A stretch of DNA of 36,400 bases from Gammaproteobacteria bacterium (GTDB lineage: Bacteria; Pseudomonadota; Gammaproteobacteria; GCA-2400775): contig JAESQP010000147.1 in NCBI GenBank assembly GCA_016765075.1, positions 1 through 36,400 on the forward strand, in the 5' to 3' direction. Shown in pieces: positions 8,043 to 17,547 of this stretch. The notes beneath the pieces were generated by a model. That model was given only the letters and a program-made list of their open reading frames with translations, was not told the origin of the DNA and ran no database searches. The stretch's first letter is position 1. The number at the start of each line of letters is the position of its first letter. Both the position numbers and the translations under genes were made by a program.

Positions 8043-8103
8043 GAATGTTTCGGCAGACAATTATGAGAATCTGGATTCACATATTTAGGTTTGGAGACGA
8101 AGC

Positions 8104-8466
8104 ATGGCAAGTATATTAGCAGTCGATGATTCGGCATCGATGCGTCAAATGGTGACATTCACTCTTAAGGGCGCTGGCTATGATGTAACTGAAGCAAAGG
8201 ATGGCCAGGAAGCCTTGACTAAAGCCAAGTCCGCTCGTTTCTCGCTGGTGATTACTGATATTAATATGCCCAATATGGATGGTATTACACTGACTAAAGA
8301 ATTACGTTCACTGTCTGCGTATAAATTTACGCCTATTTTAACTCTGACTACTGAGTCATCGGCTGAGAAAAAACAGGCGGGCAAAGCGGCGGGCGCGACA
8401 GGGTGGATAGTGAAGCCCTTTAATCCCGATCAGCTACTGGCTACGGTAAAAAAAGTTTTAGGGTAG
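8104..8466 (+). CDS. cheY: chemotaxis response regulator CheY
   Basis: A 120-residue single receiver domain. CheA phosphorylates it and, by family knowledge, CheY-P binds the flagellar motor switch. All key residues are present: acidic pocket D8/D9, acceptor D52 in ITDINMPNMDG, switch threonine T82, and conserved lysine K104 in VKPFN. The start is supported by GGAGA nine to ten bases upstream. The gene stops 4 bp before cheA starts, so the two are cotranscribed. No CheZ phosphatase gene is in this window. CheD and CheB are present. Confidence 0.95.
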   Translation: MASILAVDDSASMRQMVTFTLKGAGYDVTEAKDGQEALTKAKSARFSLVITDINMPNMDGITLTKELRSLSAYKFTPILTLTTESSAEKKQAGKAAGATGWIVKPFNPDQLLATVKKVLG

Positions 8467-8470
8467 CGCG

Positions 8471-10711
8471 ATGTCTATTGATATGAAGCAGTTTCACCAG
8501 ACCTTCTTTGATGAAAGCTTTGAAGGTTTGGATATTATGGAGGCCAGCTTGCTCGGCCTTGAGGTTGGTGCTGCTGATACGGAGATTGTTAATACTATAT
8601 TTCGTGCCGCACACTCGATAAAAGGAGGTAGTGGCACATTTGGCTTTAGCGAAATTGCCTCCTTTACTCATGTACTTGAGACCTTATTAGATAAAATGCG
8701 TGAGGGCTCACGTGACGTAACGCAGCACGCAGTAGATTGTTTGCTACGGTCAGTTGACTGCGTACGTGAAATGCTTGCAGCAGCAAGTGACGATGCTGAG
8801 GTAGATACAGCAGCAGTTACTGAGATACAGCAGCAACTAGAGGCAATTTTAAATTCTGATGAGGGGGCGCAACCGGCTCAAGACTCCGTACAAAATACTG
8901 GGCAAAATGTTGAGCAAGATACTGTCTTGTCTACAAAAGCTGAGGTGAAACAGGTAAGTGGGTGGTCTATCCATTTCGTTCCTCATATCGGAATGTTGAC
9001 GACAGGTAATGACCCAGCCAGAATGTTTCGTGTGTTAGAAGAGTTGGGCGAGCTATCAGTTGAGGCTGATATTTCAGGCTTACCGAGCCATGACGAGTTT
9101 CACCCGGAAGACAGTTATATTGCCTGGCAGCTTACGGTCAAAGGCGACGCTAGCCGCGAGCAAATAGAAGATGTTTTTGAGTGGGTCGAAGACGATTGTG
9201 ATTTAGAAATTGTTGCGCTTGAGGCGACTATTGAGCCTGCCGTGACTGCAGAGCCAGAGCTAACATCAGCAGCGGTTAAAGACACGGCGGAAGTAGAGCG
9301 TCGCACAGAAGGAGACCGACGTCAGTCTGGTGATCGTAGGCAGAGCAGTGATCGCAGGGCCGCTAAGCAAACTGGTTCTGAAAGTGCCTCGATTCGTGTC
9401 AACATCGACAAGGTTGACGATATTATTAATCTGGTTGGTGAATTGATAATCACCCAATCTATGCTTGGCCAGGTGGGTGCCGAGCTGGAAGCTGAAGACC
9501 ATGCTCAAGGTGATACAGATTGTTTGGAACGTTTACGTGTCGGTTTGGGGCAGCTCGAGCGTAATACGCGCGAATTACAAGAAAGTATTATGCGTGTTCG
9601 TATGCTACCAATCAGTTTTGTTTTTAGTCGTTTCCCTCGCATGATCCATGATTTATCCAGCAAGATGGATAAACACATCGAACTAGTGATTGCTGGTGAG
9701 CAGACAGAGCTTGATAAAACCATTATGGAAAAAATTGGTGATCCACTGGTTCATTTAGTTCGTAATTCAATCGACCATGGTATCGAAACACCGCAAGAGC
9801 GTATTGCGGCTGGTAAACCAGAAACCGGAACCGTTTCACTGAATGCCTACCATCAGGGTGGCAATATTGTGATAGAGATCCGCGATGATGGTAAAGGTCT
9901 GGATAGGGAGAAAATTCTTGCCAAGGCGCGTCAGCGTGGATTGATTCAAGGCGATGAGTCAGTGCCTGATGAGAAGGTCTATGACCTGATTTTTCAACCG
10001 GGATTCTCCACTGCCGACGTGGTAAGTGATGTCTCTGGCCGTGGTGTTGGTATGGACGTAGTGCGTCGTAACATCAGAGACTTGGGCGGCAATGTTGAAA
10101 TACAATCTGAATCAGGTGGTGGCACCACCATACTAATTCGTTTGCCATTGACATTGGCAATACTGGATGGCCAGTTAGTCAGTGTTGGCGAACAAACTTA
10201 TGTTGTTCCGTTAACATCAATTATCGAGTCCTTACAGATAAGGAGAGATCAAATTAAAACAGTTGCTGGGCAAGCTCAGGTTTATTTATTGCGAGATGAA
10301 TATATCCCGATTATTCGTCTCAGTGATAGTTTCGATATTCCTACTCGTACTGCTGATCTGGATGGTGGTTTGATGGTGGTTGTAGAAGGGGGTGGTCAAA
10401 AAGCAGGTTTGGTTGTTGATGACCTTCTGGCACAACAGCAAGTCGTCATTAAGAGTTTAGAGACAAACTTTAAGCGTGTCGATGGCCTTTCAGGGGCAAC
10501 GATTCTAGGTAATGGCACTGTGGCAATGATCCTCGATGTTGGCGGTTTGATCGTCTATTCCAAATCAATTGATCCTGCTTTGATACGTTCCCGTAGAAGT
10601 CGCGACGAAAAAATTATGCGACCAGAAACAGATTCATATCTGCAAGAAAATGAGACTGTGATGATGCAAATGAATAAGGAGACTGCGAATGAGTGCAATA
10701 CAGTCCATTGA
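8471..10711 (+). CDS. cheA: chemotaxis histidine kinase CheA
   Basis: The 746-residue array kinase, full length. P1/Hpt domain at 1-105 with phospho-histidine H48 in AAHSIKGG. An acidic linker is followed by a compact domain at about 165-265 (starting WSIHFVPHIGMLTTGNDP), which takes the place of a classical P2 domain. A basic repeat linker with three DRR units (near 276-297) follows. The P3 dimerisation helices begin at about 305 (VDDIINLVGELI). The P4 ATPase has N-box HLVRNSIDHG, G1 DDGKG and G2 SGRGVGMDVVRRN. The P5 CheW-like domain occupies the last 140 residues. All catalytic motifs are intact. The last 23 bp overlap cheW, whose ribosome site AAGGAG lies inside cheA, so translation is probably coupled. 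Confidence 0.97.
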   Translation: MSIDMKQFHQTFFDESFEGLDIMEASLLGLEVGAADTEIVNTIFRAAHSIKGGSGTFGFSEIASFTHVLETLLDKMREGSRDVTQHAVDCLLRSVDCVREMLAAASDDAEVDTAAVTEIQQQLEAILNSDEGAQPAQDSVQNTGQNVEQDTVLSTKAEVKQVSGWSIHFVPHIGMLTTGNDPARMFRVLEELGELSVEADISGLPSHDEFHPEDSYIAWQLTVKGDASREQIEDVFEWVEDDCDLEIVALEATIEPAVTAEPELTSAAVKDTAEVERRTEGDRRQSGDRRQSSDRRAAKQTGSESASIRVNIDKVDDIINLVGELIITQSMLGQVGAELEAEDHAQGDTDCLERLRVGLGQLERNTRELQESIMRVRMLPISFVFSRFPRMIHDLSSKMDKHIELVIAGEQTELDKTIMEKIGDPLVHLVRNSIDHGIETPQERIAAGKPETGTVSLNAYHQGGNIVIEIRDDGKGLDREKILAKARQRGLIQGDESVPDEKVYDLIFQPGFSTADVVSDVSGRGVGMDVVRRNIRDLGGNVEIQSESGGGTTILIRLPLTLAILDGQLVSVGEQTYVVPLTSIIESLQIRRDQIKTVAGQAQVYLLRDEYIPIIRLSDSFDIPTRTADLDGGLMVVVEGGGQKAGLVVDDLLAQQQVVIKSLETNFKRVDGLSGATILGNGTVAMILDVGGLIVYSKSIDPALIRSRRSRDEKIMRPETDSYLQENETVMMQMNKETANECNTVH

Positions 10712-11252
10712 CGAAAGCTACCCAGTAGTGGGGGTGGATATCAATGCTGATATGGATCAGTATTTGACCTTTATTCTTGCAGACGAAGAGTATGGCGTAG
10801 ATATTTTACGGGTTCAAGAGATCAAAGGGTGGGGTTCTGTGACGCCCATACCCAATACTCCGGAATTTATTAAAGGGGTGATTAATCTTCGTGGAACAAT
10901 TGTTCCAATTATTGATTTGCGCCAGCGATTTGGCCTGGAAAAAACAGATTATGGGAAGCTAACTGTTGTTATCGTTTTAAATATTATTTGTGAATCTGGT
11001 GAGCGTGTTATGGGCATTATCGTTGATGCCGTGTCAGATGTTTACAATGTGACGGAAGAAGAGATGAAGCCACCACCTGATTTTGGCAGTGTTGCCGCTA
11101 TCGACTATGTCAAAGGTCTGGCGACGATTGGTGAGAAGATGGTGATTGTATTGGATATTGATCATTTATTAACAAGCAGTGTTTATGAGTCGATTCACAA
11201 TTCAGCTCGCCCAGACTTGATTAAAGGCTCCCCAGAGCTGAATTCTACTTAA
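10689..11252 (+). CDS. cheW: chemotaxis coupling protein CheW
   Basis: A 187-residue adaptor that joins receptors to CheA P5 in chemosensory arrays. The CheW fold begins at about residue 23 (QYLTFILADEEYGVDILRVQEI) and includes the hallmark GVINLRGTIVPIIDLRQRFG. The first 20 residues are an unstructured leader. The ATG at 10689 lies 7 nt after AAGGAG and overlaps the cheA 3' end. Two tandem genes of the same operon, cheA before and a PAS receptor after, give it an obvious partner on each side. The tail of about 20 residues beyond the fold shows no motif. Confidence 0.95.
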   Translation: MSAIQSIDESYPVVGVDINADMDQYLTFILADEEYGVDILRVQEIKGWGSVTPIPNTPEFIKGVINLRGTIVPIIDLRQRFGLEKTDYGKLTVVIVLNIICESGERVMGIIVDAVSDVYNVTEEEMKPPPDFGSVAAIDYVKGLATIGEKMVIVLDIDHLLTSSVYESIHNSARPDLIKGSPELNST

Positions 11253-11327
11253 TTAGGGGTTGCCAAAGTTTTAAAAACAGTGTCCGCAACAATGTTAGCG
11301 GTGTATAAGGATATGGAGGAAGGTGCA

Positions 11328-13679
11328 ATGGTTGCCAGCAGAAAAGAACTTAATATTGATCTTGATGATTCAGGTTTGCTTGCTAGTGAAGAGCAGATAA
11401 GTCGATTACAAACAATGGTAGATGGCGCGCAGAGCGCACTGATGACCATTGATAGAGACCTGATCGTCACCTATGTTAATAATGCAGCGAAAAAACTTCT
11501 TGCTCGTCATACAGTGGGATTAAAGCAACTCTATCCTGATTTCCCTACGGATCGTTTGGTCGGTAGCTGTATCGACATATTGCTTAAAAATTCGACAGAC
11601 CAACGTGGTATTTTTAATGACTCATCAAACCTTCCATTTGATTCGGACATTGATGTTGGGCCATTGAAGTTTCATCTTCATGTGACTGCCATACAAGACA
11701 CCCATGGTGAGTATGTAGGCAGCACCCTGGAATGGGCAGACATCACCGAAAAGAGTGCATTAGCCAAACTCAATGCAGACTACCAGGGCAAGATTGAAGC
11801 TATTAATAAATCGCAGGCGGTTATTGAATTCAATATGGATGGCACTATTCTGACTGCCAATGATAACTTCCTTAATACCTTGGGTTATACACTTATGGAA
11901 ATCGAAGGTAAGCATCACAGTATGTTTGCCGAGGCGGGCTATGCCAATAGCGCTGAGTACAAAGCCTTTTGGGAAAAACTCAATCGTGGTGAATACGATA
12001 CGGGTGAATACAAACGCGTCGGCAAGGATGGCAAGGAAGTCTGGATACAGGCCTCCTATAACCCGATAGCAGACCTTAATGGTAAACCCTTCAAAGTGGT
12101 GAAATACGCCACCGACGTGACTGATGTCAAATTAAAAAGCGCCAATTTCGGTGGTCAGATCGAAGCCATTAGTAAATCGCAGGCGGTTATTGAATTCAAT
12201 ATGAATGGCACTATTCTGGCTGCCAATGATAACTTCCTTAATACCTTGGGTTATACATTTTCCGAAATCGAAGGTAAGCATCACAGTATGTTTGCCGAGG
12301 CGAGCTATGCTAATAGCTCTGAATATAAAGCCTTTTGGGAAAAACTTAATCGTGGTGAATACGATACGGGTGAATACAAGCGTATTGGCAAGGGTGGTAA
12401 AGAGGTTTGGATTCAGGCTTCCTATAACCCGATAACTGACCTTAATGGTAAAGCCTTCAAAGTGGTGAAATACGCCACCGATATTACAGAACAAAAACAT
12501 GCTCTCAATCAAATTCAAAATTTAGTCAATGGCGCTGTCAAAGGTGAGCTTGATCAACGGATAAACACAGAGCAATACGAAGGATTTGTACGCGACTTGG
12601 GAGAGGGAATCAATGTTTTAATGGACTCTGTGGTAGAACCTGTTAAAGAGGTCGGTCGTGTCATGAAGGCTCTGGCGGCAGGTGATGTCGCACAATCCAT
12701 GGACGGCGAATTTCGAGGCGAGTTTGCTGGCTTAAGGGATTCGGTGAATTCGACAATGGGTAATTTGTTAGATGTTGTAGTCAAGATACGTGAATCGTCT
12801 AATAGTATTAGTTCTGCCGCGAATGAGATTGCTCAGGGTAATCAGGATCTCAGTCAGCGTACTGAGCAACAAGCGACTTCTTTACAAGAGACCGCATCCA
12901 GCATGGAAGAGCTTACTTCTACTGTCAAACAAAACGCCGATAATGCCGTGCAGGCTGATCAGCTTGCAGTGGGTGCGCGTGAGCAAGCTGAAAAAGGTGG
13001 CAGTGTAGTCAGTGATGCCGTCAGTGCGATGAATGAAATTAACTCGGCCAGCAAGAAAATTGCTGACATTATCGGTGTTATTGATGAAATCGCTTTTCAG
13101 ACTAATTTACTGGCTTTGAATGCTGCAGTGGAGGCGGCGCGCGCAGGTGAGCAGGGTCGCGGTTTTGCAGTCGTCGCATCAGAAGTGCGCAATCTCGCAC
13201 AACGTAGCGCCAGTGCGGCGAAAGAAATTAAGACATTGATTAATGACAGCGTTGAAAAAGTAGATGAAGGGTCAAAACTGGTCAACAAATCTGGTGCTAC
13301 GCTAGAAGAGATTGTGATCGCAGTGAAAAAAGTCGGAGACATCATTGCCGAGATTGCTGCCGCCAGTAAAGAGCAATCATCAGGCATCGATCAAATCAAT
13401 ATCGCTGTAGCGCAAATGGATGAAGTGACACAGCAGAATGCAGCGTTGGTTGAAGAAGCTGCGGCAGCCAGCGAGTCGGTTAATGATCAAGCCAATGGTC
13501 TTGATGAATTGATTGGTTTTTTCAATACAGGTGATGAGGTTGTTAATACATCACAGCCAGCAAGGCGCGTCGCACCACAACGTCGTGTTGTTCAGAGTGT
13601 TGCTGCGCGCGCTCCAGCGAGGAAGCGCGCACCTTCTACCGTTACCAATGAAGGGGATGGTGAGTGGGACGAATTCTAA
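11328..13679 (+). CDS. soluble methyl-accepting chemotaxis protein with three PAS domains
   Basis: A cytoplasmic receptor of 783 residues with no membrane segment. PAS 1 spans about 20-140. PAS 2 and PAS 3 (about 154-267 and 276-387) are near-identical tandem copies sharing [11 protein letters not shown] and [14 protein letters not shown]-like segment precedes the MCP signalling domain (about 485-725), which has tip [21 protein letters not shown] and flanking QxxE-type methylation helices ([19 protein letters not shown]). The last five residues are EWDEF, fitting the xWxxF pentapeptide that tethers CheR in other bacteria; cheR is the next gene. The architecture resembles BdlA/Aer2-type redox or oxygen sensors, but the bound cofactor, if any, is not evident. 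The ATG at 11328 has GGAGG 8 nt upstream and is preferred over a GTG at 11280. Confidence 0.93.
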   Translation: MVASRKELNIDLDDSGLLASEEQISRLQTMVDGAQSALMTIDRDLIVTYVNNAAKKLLARHTVGLKQLYPDFPTDRLVGSCIDILLKNSTDQRGIFNDSSNLPFDSDIDVGPLKFHLHVTAIQDTHGEYVGSTLEWADITEKSALAKLNADYQGKIEAINKSQAVIEFNMDGTILTANDNFLNTLGYTLMEIEGKHHSMFAEAGYANSAEYKAFWEKLNRGEYDTGEYKRVGKDGKEVWIQASYNPIADLNGKPFKVVKYATDVTDVKLKSANFGGQIEAISKSQAVIEFNMNGTILAANDNFLNTLGYTFSEIEGKHHSMFAEASYANSSEYKAFWEKLNRGEYDTGEYKRIGKGGKEVWIQASYNPITDLNGKAFKVVKYATDITEQKHALNQIQNLVNGAVKGELDQRINTEQYEGFVRDLGEGINVLMDSVVEPVKEVGRVMKALAAGDVAQSMDGEFRGEFAGLRDSVNSTMGNLLDVVVKIRESSNSISSAANEIAQGNQDLSQRTEQQATSLQETASSMEELTSTVKQNADNAVQADQLAVGAREQAEKGGSVVSDAVSAMNEINSASKKIADIIGVIDEIAFQTNLLALNAAVEAARAGEQGRGFAVVASEVRNLAQRSASAAKEIKTLINDSVEKVDEGSKLVNKSGATLEEIVIAVKKVGDIIAEIAAASKEQSSGIDQINIAVAQMDEVTQQNAALVEEAAAASESVNDQANGLDELIGFFNTGDEVVNTSQPARRVAPQRRVVQSVAARAPARKRAPSTVTNEGDGEWDEF
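11790..12488 (+). repeat. tandem duplication of a PAS-domain coding unit
   Basis: Two in-frame copies (about 11790-12122 and 12156-12488) lie exactly 366 bp (122 codons) apart within the PAS receptor gene. Long runs are identical at the DNA level, for example TCGCAGGCGGTTATTGAATT at 11811 and 12177, and synonymous differences are few. This points to a recent duplication or ongoing gene conversion. Confidence 0.9.
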
Positions 13680-13820
13680 CTTGTTTTTCTCCCAAAGTTT
13701 CGCAGCAGAAACTGAATAAGATATACGAGCTAGAGTTTAATTTCATAATTGTTCGCTGAAATAATGAGCTTTAGTTTTCTATTTTATAAAGATAAAACGT
13801 AGTGTGTTGGAGAAGTTATT

Positions 13821-14678
13821 GTGGAAAATGTGGTGGACCGTAGTTCATCATCCGTGTTTGAGTTTACTGATGCAGACTTCCAAAGTGTCCGCCATTTAGT
13901 CAAAAAAAATACGGGTATCTCTTTGTCTGAGGCCAAACGCGATATGGTTTATTCGCGTTTAGTCAGACGTTTACGCGAATTAAATATTCAGCGTTTCAGT
14001 GATTATTTGGCACTTATCGGTAGTGACGGTGCTGATGATGAACTTATTCAATTTACCAATGCGATCACGACTAATCTAACATCATTTTTTCGCGAGAATC
14101 ATCATTTTGAGTATCTTGCCGAGACATTACTGCCTGAGTTAATGAAAAAGAAAGCCGCTGAACGAAAGATCCGCATCTGGTGTTGTGCCGCCTCAACCGG
14201 GGAAGAACCCTATAGCATTGCTATGGTTGTTAATGAGGTCATTGCCAGAAACAGTGGCTGGGATGTCAAAATTCTTGCAACGGATCTGGATACCAATGTG
14301 CTCGCAACAGCTGAAAAGGGCGTCTATTCAATTGACCGTGTTAAAGATATTTCCGATCGCCGCCAGCGACGATTTTTTTTAAAAGGCAGTGGTAGTCATC
14401 AAGGTTATGTTCAGGTCAGGCCAGAGTTACGTCAACTCATTACCTATAAAAAACTTAACTTGATGGATGAGTGGCCTATGAGCGGCCCGATAGATATTAT
14501 TTTTTGTCGAAACGTAGTGATCTATTTTAACAAAGAGACACAAAGAGTTCTTTTGGAACGGTTTGCCCAGTTAGTGGCACCAGAGGCGCATCTGTTCATG
14601 GGGCATTCTGAGTCACTGAGTAATGTTAGCGATCAGTTTCAACTTTTAGGAAAAACAATATACAGGTTTTCTGCGTGA
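13821..14678 (+). CDS. cheR: chemoreceptor methyltransferase CheR
   Basis: A 285-residue S-adenosylmethionine-dependent methyltransferase that methylates receptor glutamates. The N-terminal helical domain (about 12-85, TDADFQSVRHLVKKNTGISL) is followed by the SAM-binding domain with CAASTGEEPYSIAM, the DLD of ILATDLDTNVL, and the DIIFCRNVVIYFN motif. Length is typical. The start is a GTG at 13821 with GGAG 8 nt upstream. The stop overlaps the cheD start by 4 bp (GTGA). The 141-bp gap from the upstream PAS receptor gene holds no gene and no clear terminator, so read-through transcription is likely. Confidence 0.96.
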   Translation: MENVVDRSSSSVFEFTDADFQSVRHLVKKNTGISLSEAKRDMVYSRLVRRLRELNIQRFSDYLALIGSDGADDELIQFTNAITTNLTSFFRENHHFEYLAETLLPELMKKKAAERKIRIWCCAASTGEEPYSIAMVVNEVIARNSGWDVKILATDLDTNVLATAEKGVYSIDRVKDISDRRQRRFFLKGSGSHQGYVQVRPELRQLITYKKLNLMDEWPMSGPIDIIFCRNVVIYFNKETQRVLLERFAQLVAPEAHLFMGHSESLSNVSDQFQLLGKTIYRFSA

Positions 14679-15337
14679 GTGCCGCAACAGCATGCGCGCG
14701 CTTTTCGGTGACACAGACATCAGAGTGCCCCCCTGCTTTGCCTGGTTTTGAGCATATTCATCGTTATTGGGATAAAACCCGAGGTAAATATGCAGCAAAA
14801 ATACACCCTGGTGAGCTTTATGTTACCCATACCAGTGAGTTGATATCAACGGTGTTAGGGTCATGTATCGCGGTGTGTATTCGTGATCCTGCCAAGGGAA
14901 TAGGCGGTATGAATCATTTTATGCTGCCAGCGACCAATAACAAAAAGCTTTCTATTGGTGCAGATCTTAGTGCGGCAGCACGTTATGGAAATTTTGCCAT
15001 GGAGCATTTGATTAATTCCATCCTGCGTTTTGGTGGCAGTAAGGCCAGATTCGAAATAAAGGTATTTGGTGGCGGTAAGGTTCTTGCCCAAATGACCAAT
15101 ATTGGCTTACAAAACATTAAGTTTGTGCGTGATTACATCAGTATTGAGGGTTTAAAAATTGTTGCCGAAGACACAGGTGGAATTCATCCGCGTAAAGTTG
15201 TTTATAACCCTATTTCTGGCAAGGTTGCCATGAAGAAATTAAAGGCGATACATAACAATACAATTGAAGCGCGCGAGACTCGCTACCGAGACGGGTTGTC
15301 ATTAAGCAAGGTTGAGGGGGAGGTTGATCTCTTTTAG
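14675..15337 (+). CDS. cheD: chemoreceptor glutamine deamidase CheD
   Basis: A 220-residue CheD, which deamidates receptor glutamines and in some bacteria interacts with CheC-type phosphatases. The catalytic cysteine C64 (LGSCIAVCI) and histidine H81 (GGMNHFMLP) have the 17-residue spacing of the Thermotoga enzyme. The first 40 residues form an extra N-terminal leader. The C-terminal extension ends in GEVDLF, matching the end of the MCP encoded at 6006-7262 (GEIDLF). That suggests both dock on the same partner. GTG start, overlapping the cheR stop by 4 bp; cheB follows after 13 bp. Confidence 0.93.
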   Translation: MSAATACARFSVTQTSECPPALPGFEHIHRYWDKTRGKYAAKIHPGELYVTHTSELISTVLGSCIAVCIRDPAKGIGGMNHFMLPATNNKKLSIGADLSAAARYGNFAMEHLINSILRFGGSKARFEIKVFGGGKVLAQMTNIGLQNIKFVRDYISIEGLKIVAEDTGGIHPRKVVYNPISGKVAMKKLKAIHNNTIEARETRYRDGLSLSKVEGEVDLF

Positions 15338-15350
15338 GGGACAGAAAAGG

Positions 15351-16427
15351 ATGAATAGCAAAGCACCTATACGCGTACTTATCGTCGATGACTCGGCGTT
15401 GATACGGCAGTTATTAAGCAAAATTTTGTCCGATGACCCTGGCATTGAGGTTGTCGCTACGGCAAATGATCCTTATATCGCACGTGAAAAAATCAAGTTG
15501 CTTGAGCCTGATGTGATAACACTTGATGTTGAGATGCCACGTATGGACGGTATTACTTTTCTGCAAAATCTCATGCGCTTACACCCCATCCCCACCATTA
15601 TGGTGTCATCACTCACCACCAAGGGTGCAGATGTGACAATGCGGGCCTTGGAGCTTGGAGTTATCGATTTTGTCACCAAGCCAGGTGGGGATGTGACGCG
15701 CTTGCTCGAAGTGTTTTCTGAAGAAATTATCGCCAAAGTCAAAATGGCTGCCAGCGTTTCCAAAGAAGCCTTGTTACGTAAAGCAGATCAGGCGAGAAGA
15801 GTGCCCCGTGCGGCCAATAATAGTGCCACCTTGGCGGCAAGCGCGACACATTTCAAAACCACCGACAAGTTGATTGCGATAGGCGCCTCAACTGGCGGCA
15901 CTGAAGCGATCAAGGAAGTACTTATGCAGCTACCGCACGATTCGCCAGGTGTGGTGATTTCTCAGCATATTCCCCCTTTGTTTAGTGCGTCCTTTGCAGC
16001 ACGCATGAATGACGTGTCGGCGTTAGTGGTTTGCGAAGCGCAGGACGGTCAGCAAATACTCAATGGGCATGCTTATGTTGCGCCCGGTGATCAACATTTA
16101 AAAGTTGAGCGCAATGGCACTCGGTTTATCTGCAAGCTGGATGACAGCCCGCCAGTGAATCGGCATAAACCCTCGGTTGATGTTATGTTCGGTTCTATTG
16201 CAGACAATGTTGGAAACAATGCCGTGGGCGTTATATTGACAGGCATGGGTCATGATGGCGCGCAAGGCTTAAAGAAAATGCACGACCTTGGTGTTGCAAC
16301 TATCGCACAAGACGAGAAGACAAGTATTGTCTGGGGTATGCCCGGATCAGCGGTAAAGCTTGGTGCAATTGATACTGTTTTGCCGCTGGACAAGGTTGCC
16401 GGAAAAATTATTACTCTTGTTAAATAA
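15351..16427 (+). CDS. cheB: chemotaxis methylesterase/deamidase CheB
   Basis: A 358-residue response regulator enzyme that removes receptor methyl groups. The receiver domain has D13/D14 and acceptor D59 (ITLDVEMPRMDG). A linker of about 40 residues leads to the esterase with the catalytic triad Ser (IGASTGGTEAI), His (SQHIPP) and Asp (GMGHDGAQG). The ATG at 15351 opens MNSKAPIRVLIVDDS, with AGGGGA upstream, and is preferred over a TTG at 15312 inside cheD. It ends the operon. No pronounced terminator stem follows; only a weak TATAG/CTATA stem can be drawn before the convergent gpmA. Confidence 0.96.
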   Translation: MNSKAPIRVLIVDDSALIRQLLSKILSDDPGIEVVATANDPYIAREKIKLLEPDVITLDVEMPRMDGITFLQNLMRLHPIPTIMVSSLTTKGADVTMRALELGVIDFVTKPGGDVTRLLEVFSEEIIAKVKMAASVSKEALLRKADQARRVPRAANNSATLAASATHFKTTDKLIAIGASTGGTEAIKEVLMQLPHDSPGVVISQHIPPLFSASFAARMNDVSALVVCEAQDGQQILNGHAYVAPGDQHLKVERNGTRFICKLDDSPPVNRHKPSVDVMFGSIADNVGNNAVGVILTGMGHDGAQGLKKMHDLGVATIAQDEKTSIVWGMPGSAVKLGAIDTVLPLDKVAGKIITLVK

Positions 16428-16448
16428 TATAGGACACTATACTAGTTA

Positions 16449-17183
16449 TTAGCACGCTGCGGCTTTTCTTGTCAAATAGCCTGAGCCAATTATTCCACCA
16501 TTGTTATCGAAATGATAAAGAATGGGTTTGCCCGTGGGCACTTCAAGTTTTTCGACTTCATCAACAGATAGATTATTCAAATATTTGAACAGAGCACGTA
16601 AGGTATTGCCATGCGCTGAGATCAAAATGTTTTTTCCATCGCGTATTTGCGGTAGAGCTTTTTCTAACCAGAATTCGATAACCCGTTTTTCAGTCTCTGC
16701 CAAGCTTTCCGTATTAGGCAATACGTTCCTTGGTAAGGAATCAAACAGCGAGTCAAAACGAGGGTGGCGTGGGTCATCATCTGTTAAAACGGGAGGATGA
16801 TCGGTATAGCCACGGCGCCAGCGAAAATACTGTTCCTCACCGTATTTTCCCAAGGTTTCAGTTTTGTTCATACCTTGCAGGGCACCGTAATGACGTTCGT
16901 TGATACGCCAATCGATGTCAACAGGGGGTTGCTGGTTAATCTCTTTCAGAATGATGTCCAGAGTCATTTTAGCGCGGGTTAGCATGGAACTGTATGCTTG
17001 GTCAAAATTGATATTATGGCTGGCAATGAGTTGGGCGGCTTGTTGCCCTTCAGTTGTGCCACGCTCGGAAAGTGCGATATCGGCCCAGCCAGAGAAGCGG
17101 TTTTCGAGATTCCATTGGCTTTGGGCGTGGCGTATGAAGAGTACTGCTGCCTGTTCGGGTTTAGTCTTGGTCAATTTAATCAT
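16449..17183 (-). CDS. gpmA: 2,3-bisphosphoglycerate-dependent phosphoglycerate mutase
   Basis: A 244-residue glycolytic enzyme that interconverts 3- and 2-phosphoglycerate through a phosphohistidine. Family features: N-terminal RHAQSQWNLENRFSGW with the active-site histidine, the NERHYGALQGMNK motif with the catalytic Glu, WRRGY in the substrate loop, the second active-site His in SAHGNTLRAL, and the family-typical C-terminus with LEVPTGKPILYHF. Length matches dPGM. The usual RHG of the active-site motif is RHA here, which is uncommon. It is convergent with cheB and not part of the chemotaxis operon. Confidence 0.92.
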   Translation of the reverse strand: MIKLTKTKPEQAAVLFIRHAQSQWNLENRFSGWADIALSERGTTEGQQAAQLIASHNINFDQAYSSMLTRAKMTLDIILKEINQQPPVDIDWRINERHYGALQGMNKTETLGKYGEEQYFRWRRGYTDHPPVLTDDDPRHPRFDSLFDSLPRNVLPNTESLAETEKRVIEFWLEKALPQIRDGKNILISAHGNTLRALFKYLNNLSVDEVEKLEVPTGKPILYHFDNNGGIIGSGYLTRKAAAC

Positions 17184-17547
17184 AGTTAAACTATATCACA
17201 ATATAGGTATATATTGCAAAAATTAATTAATGATCTAGTTTGGTTTCGAGACGATACCGGTTGCTGAAAATAAATGGCGCGGGGAGGCTTACTACTGTGT
17301 CGTTGGTTTCTATTATTTTCAGGGCGTATCTATTATGCACCAGCATGCCTGTGTCATCAGGCTCGGATCTTGCGCTGGCAAGCACATATATGAGGTATAC
17401 CCTTCAGCTAGTATTCAGTGGCAGTTCGATAACATAGATACCAGTAACTCGCTAAGTCAGACATATCGCTGTAGAGGCTATTGATGATTTAGAGGGTAGT
17501 TGAAATGCCGATTATTCCTCTCCTGGCATGTGTTCGTCCTTACTTGG
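17184..17547 (+). other. gene-free region ahead of a strong plus-strand terminator; candidate small RNA
   Basis: There is no convincing protein gene here: small open frames at 17240-17437 and 17500-17814 lack ribosome sites and family resemblance. Yet a strong intrinsic terminator on the plus strand (next entry) ends this stretch, and both flanking protein genes are on the minus strand. A plus-strand noncoding transcript is the simplest explanation. I see no clear promoter. Confidence 0.35.
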
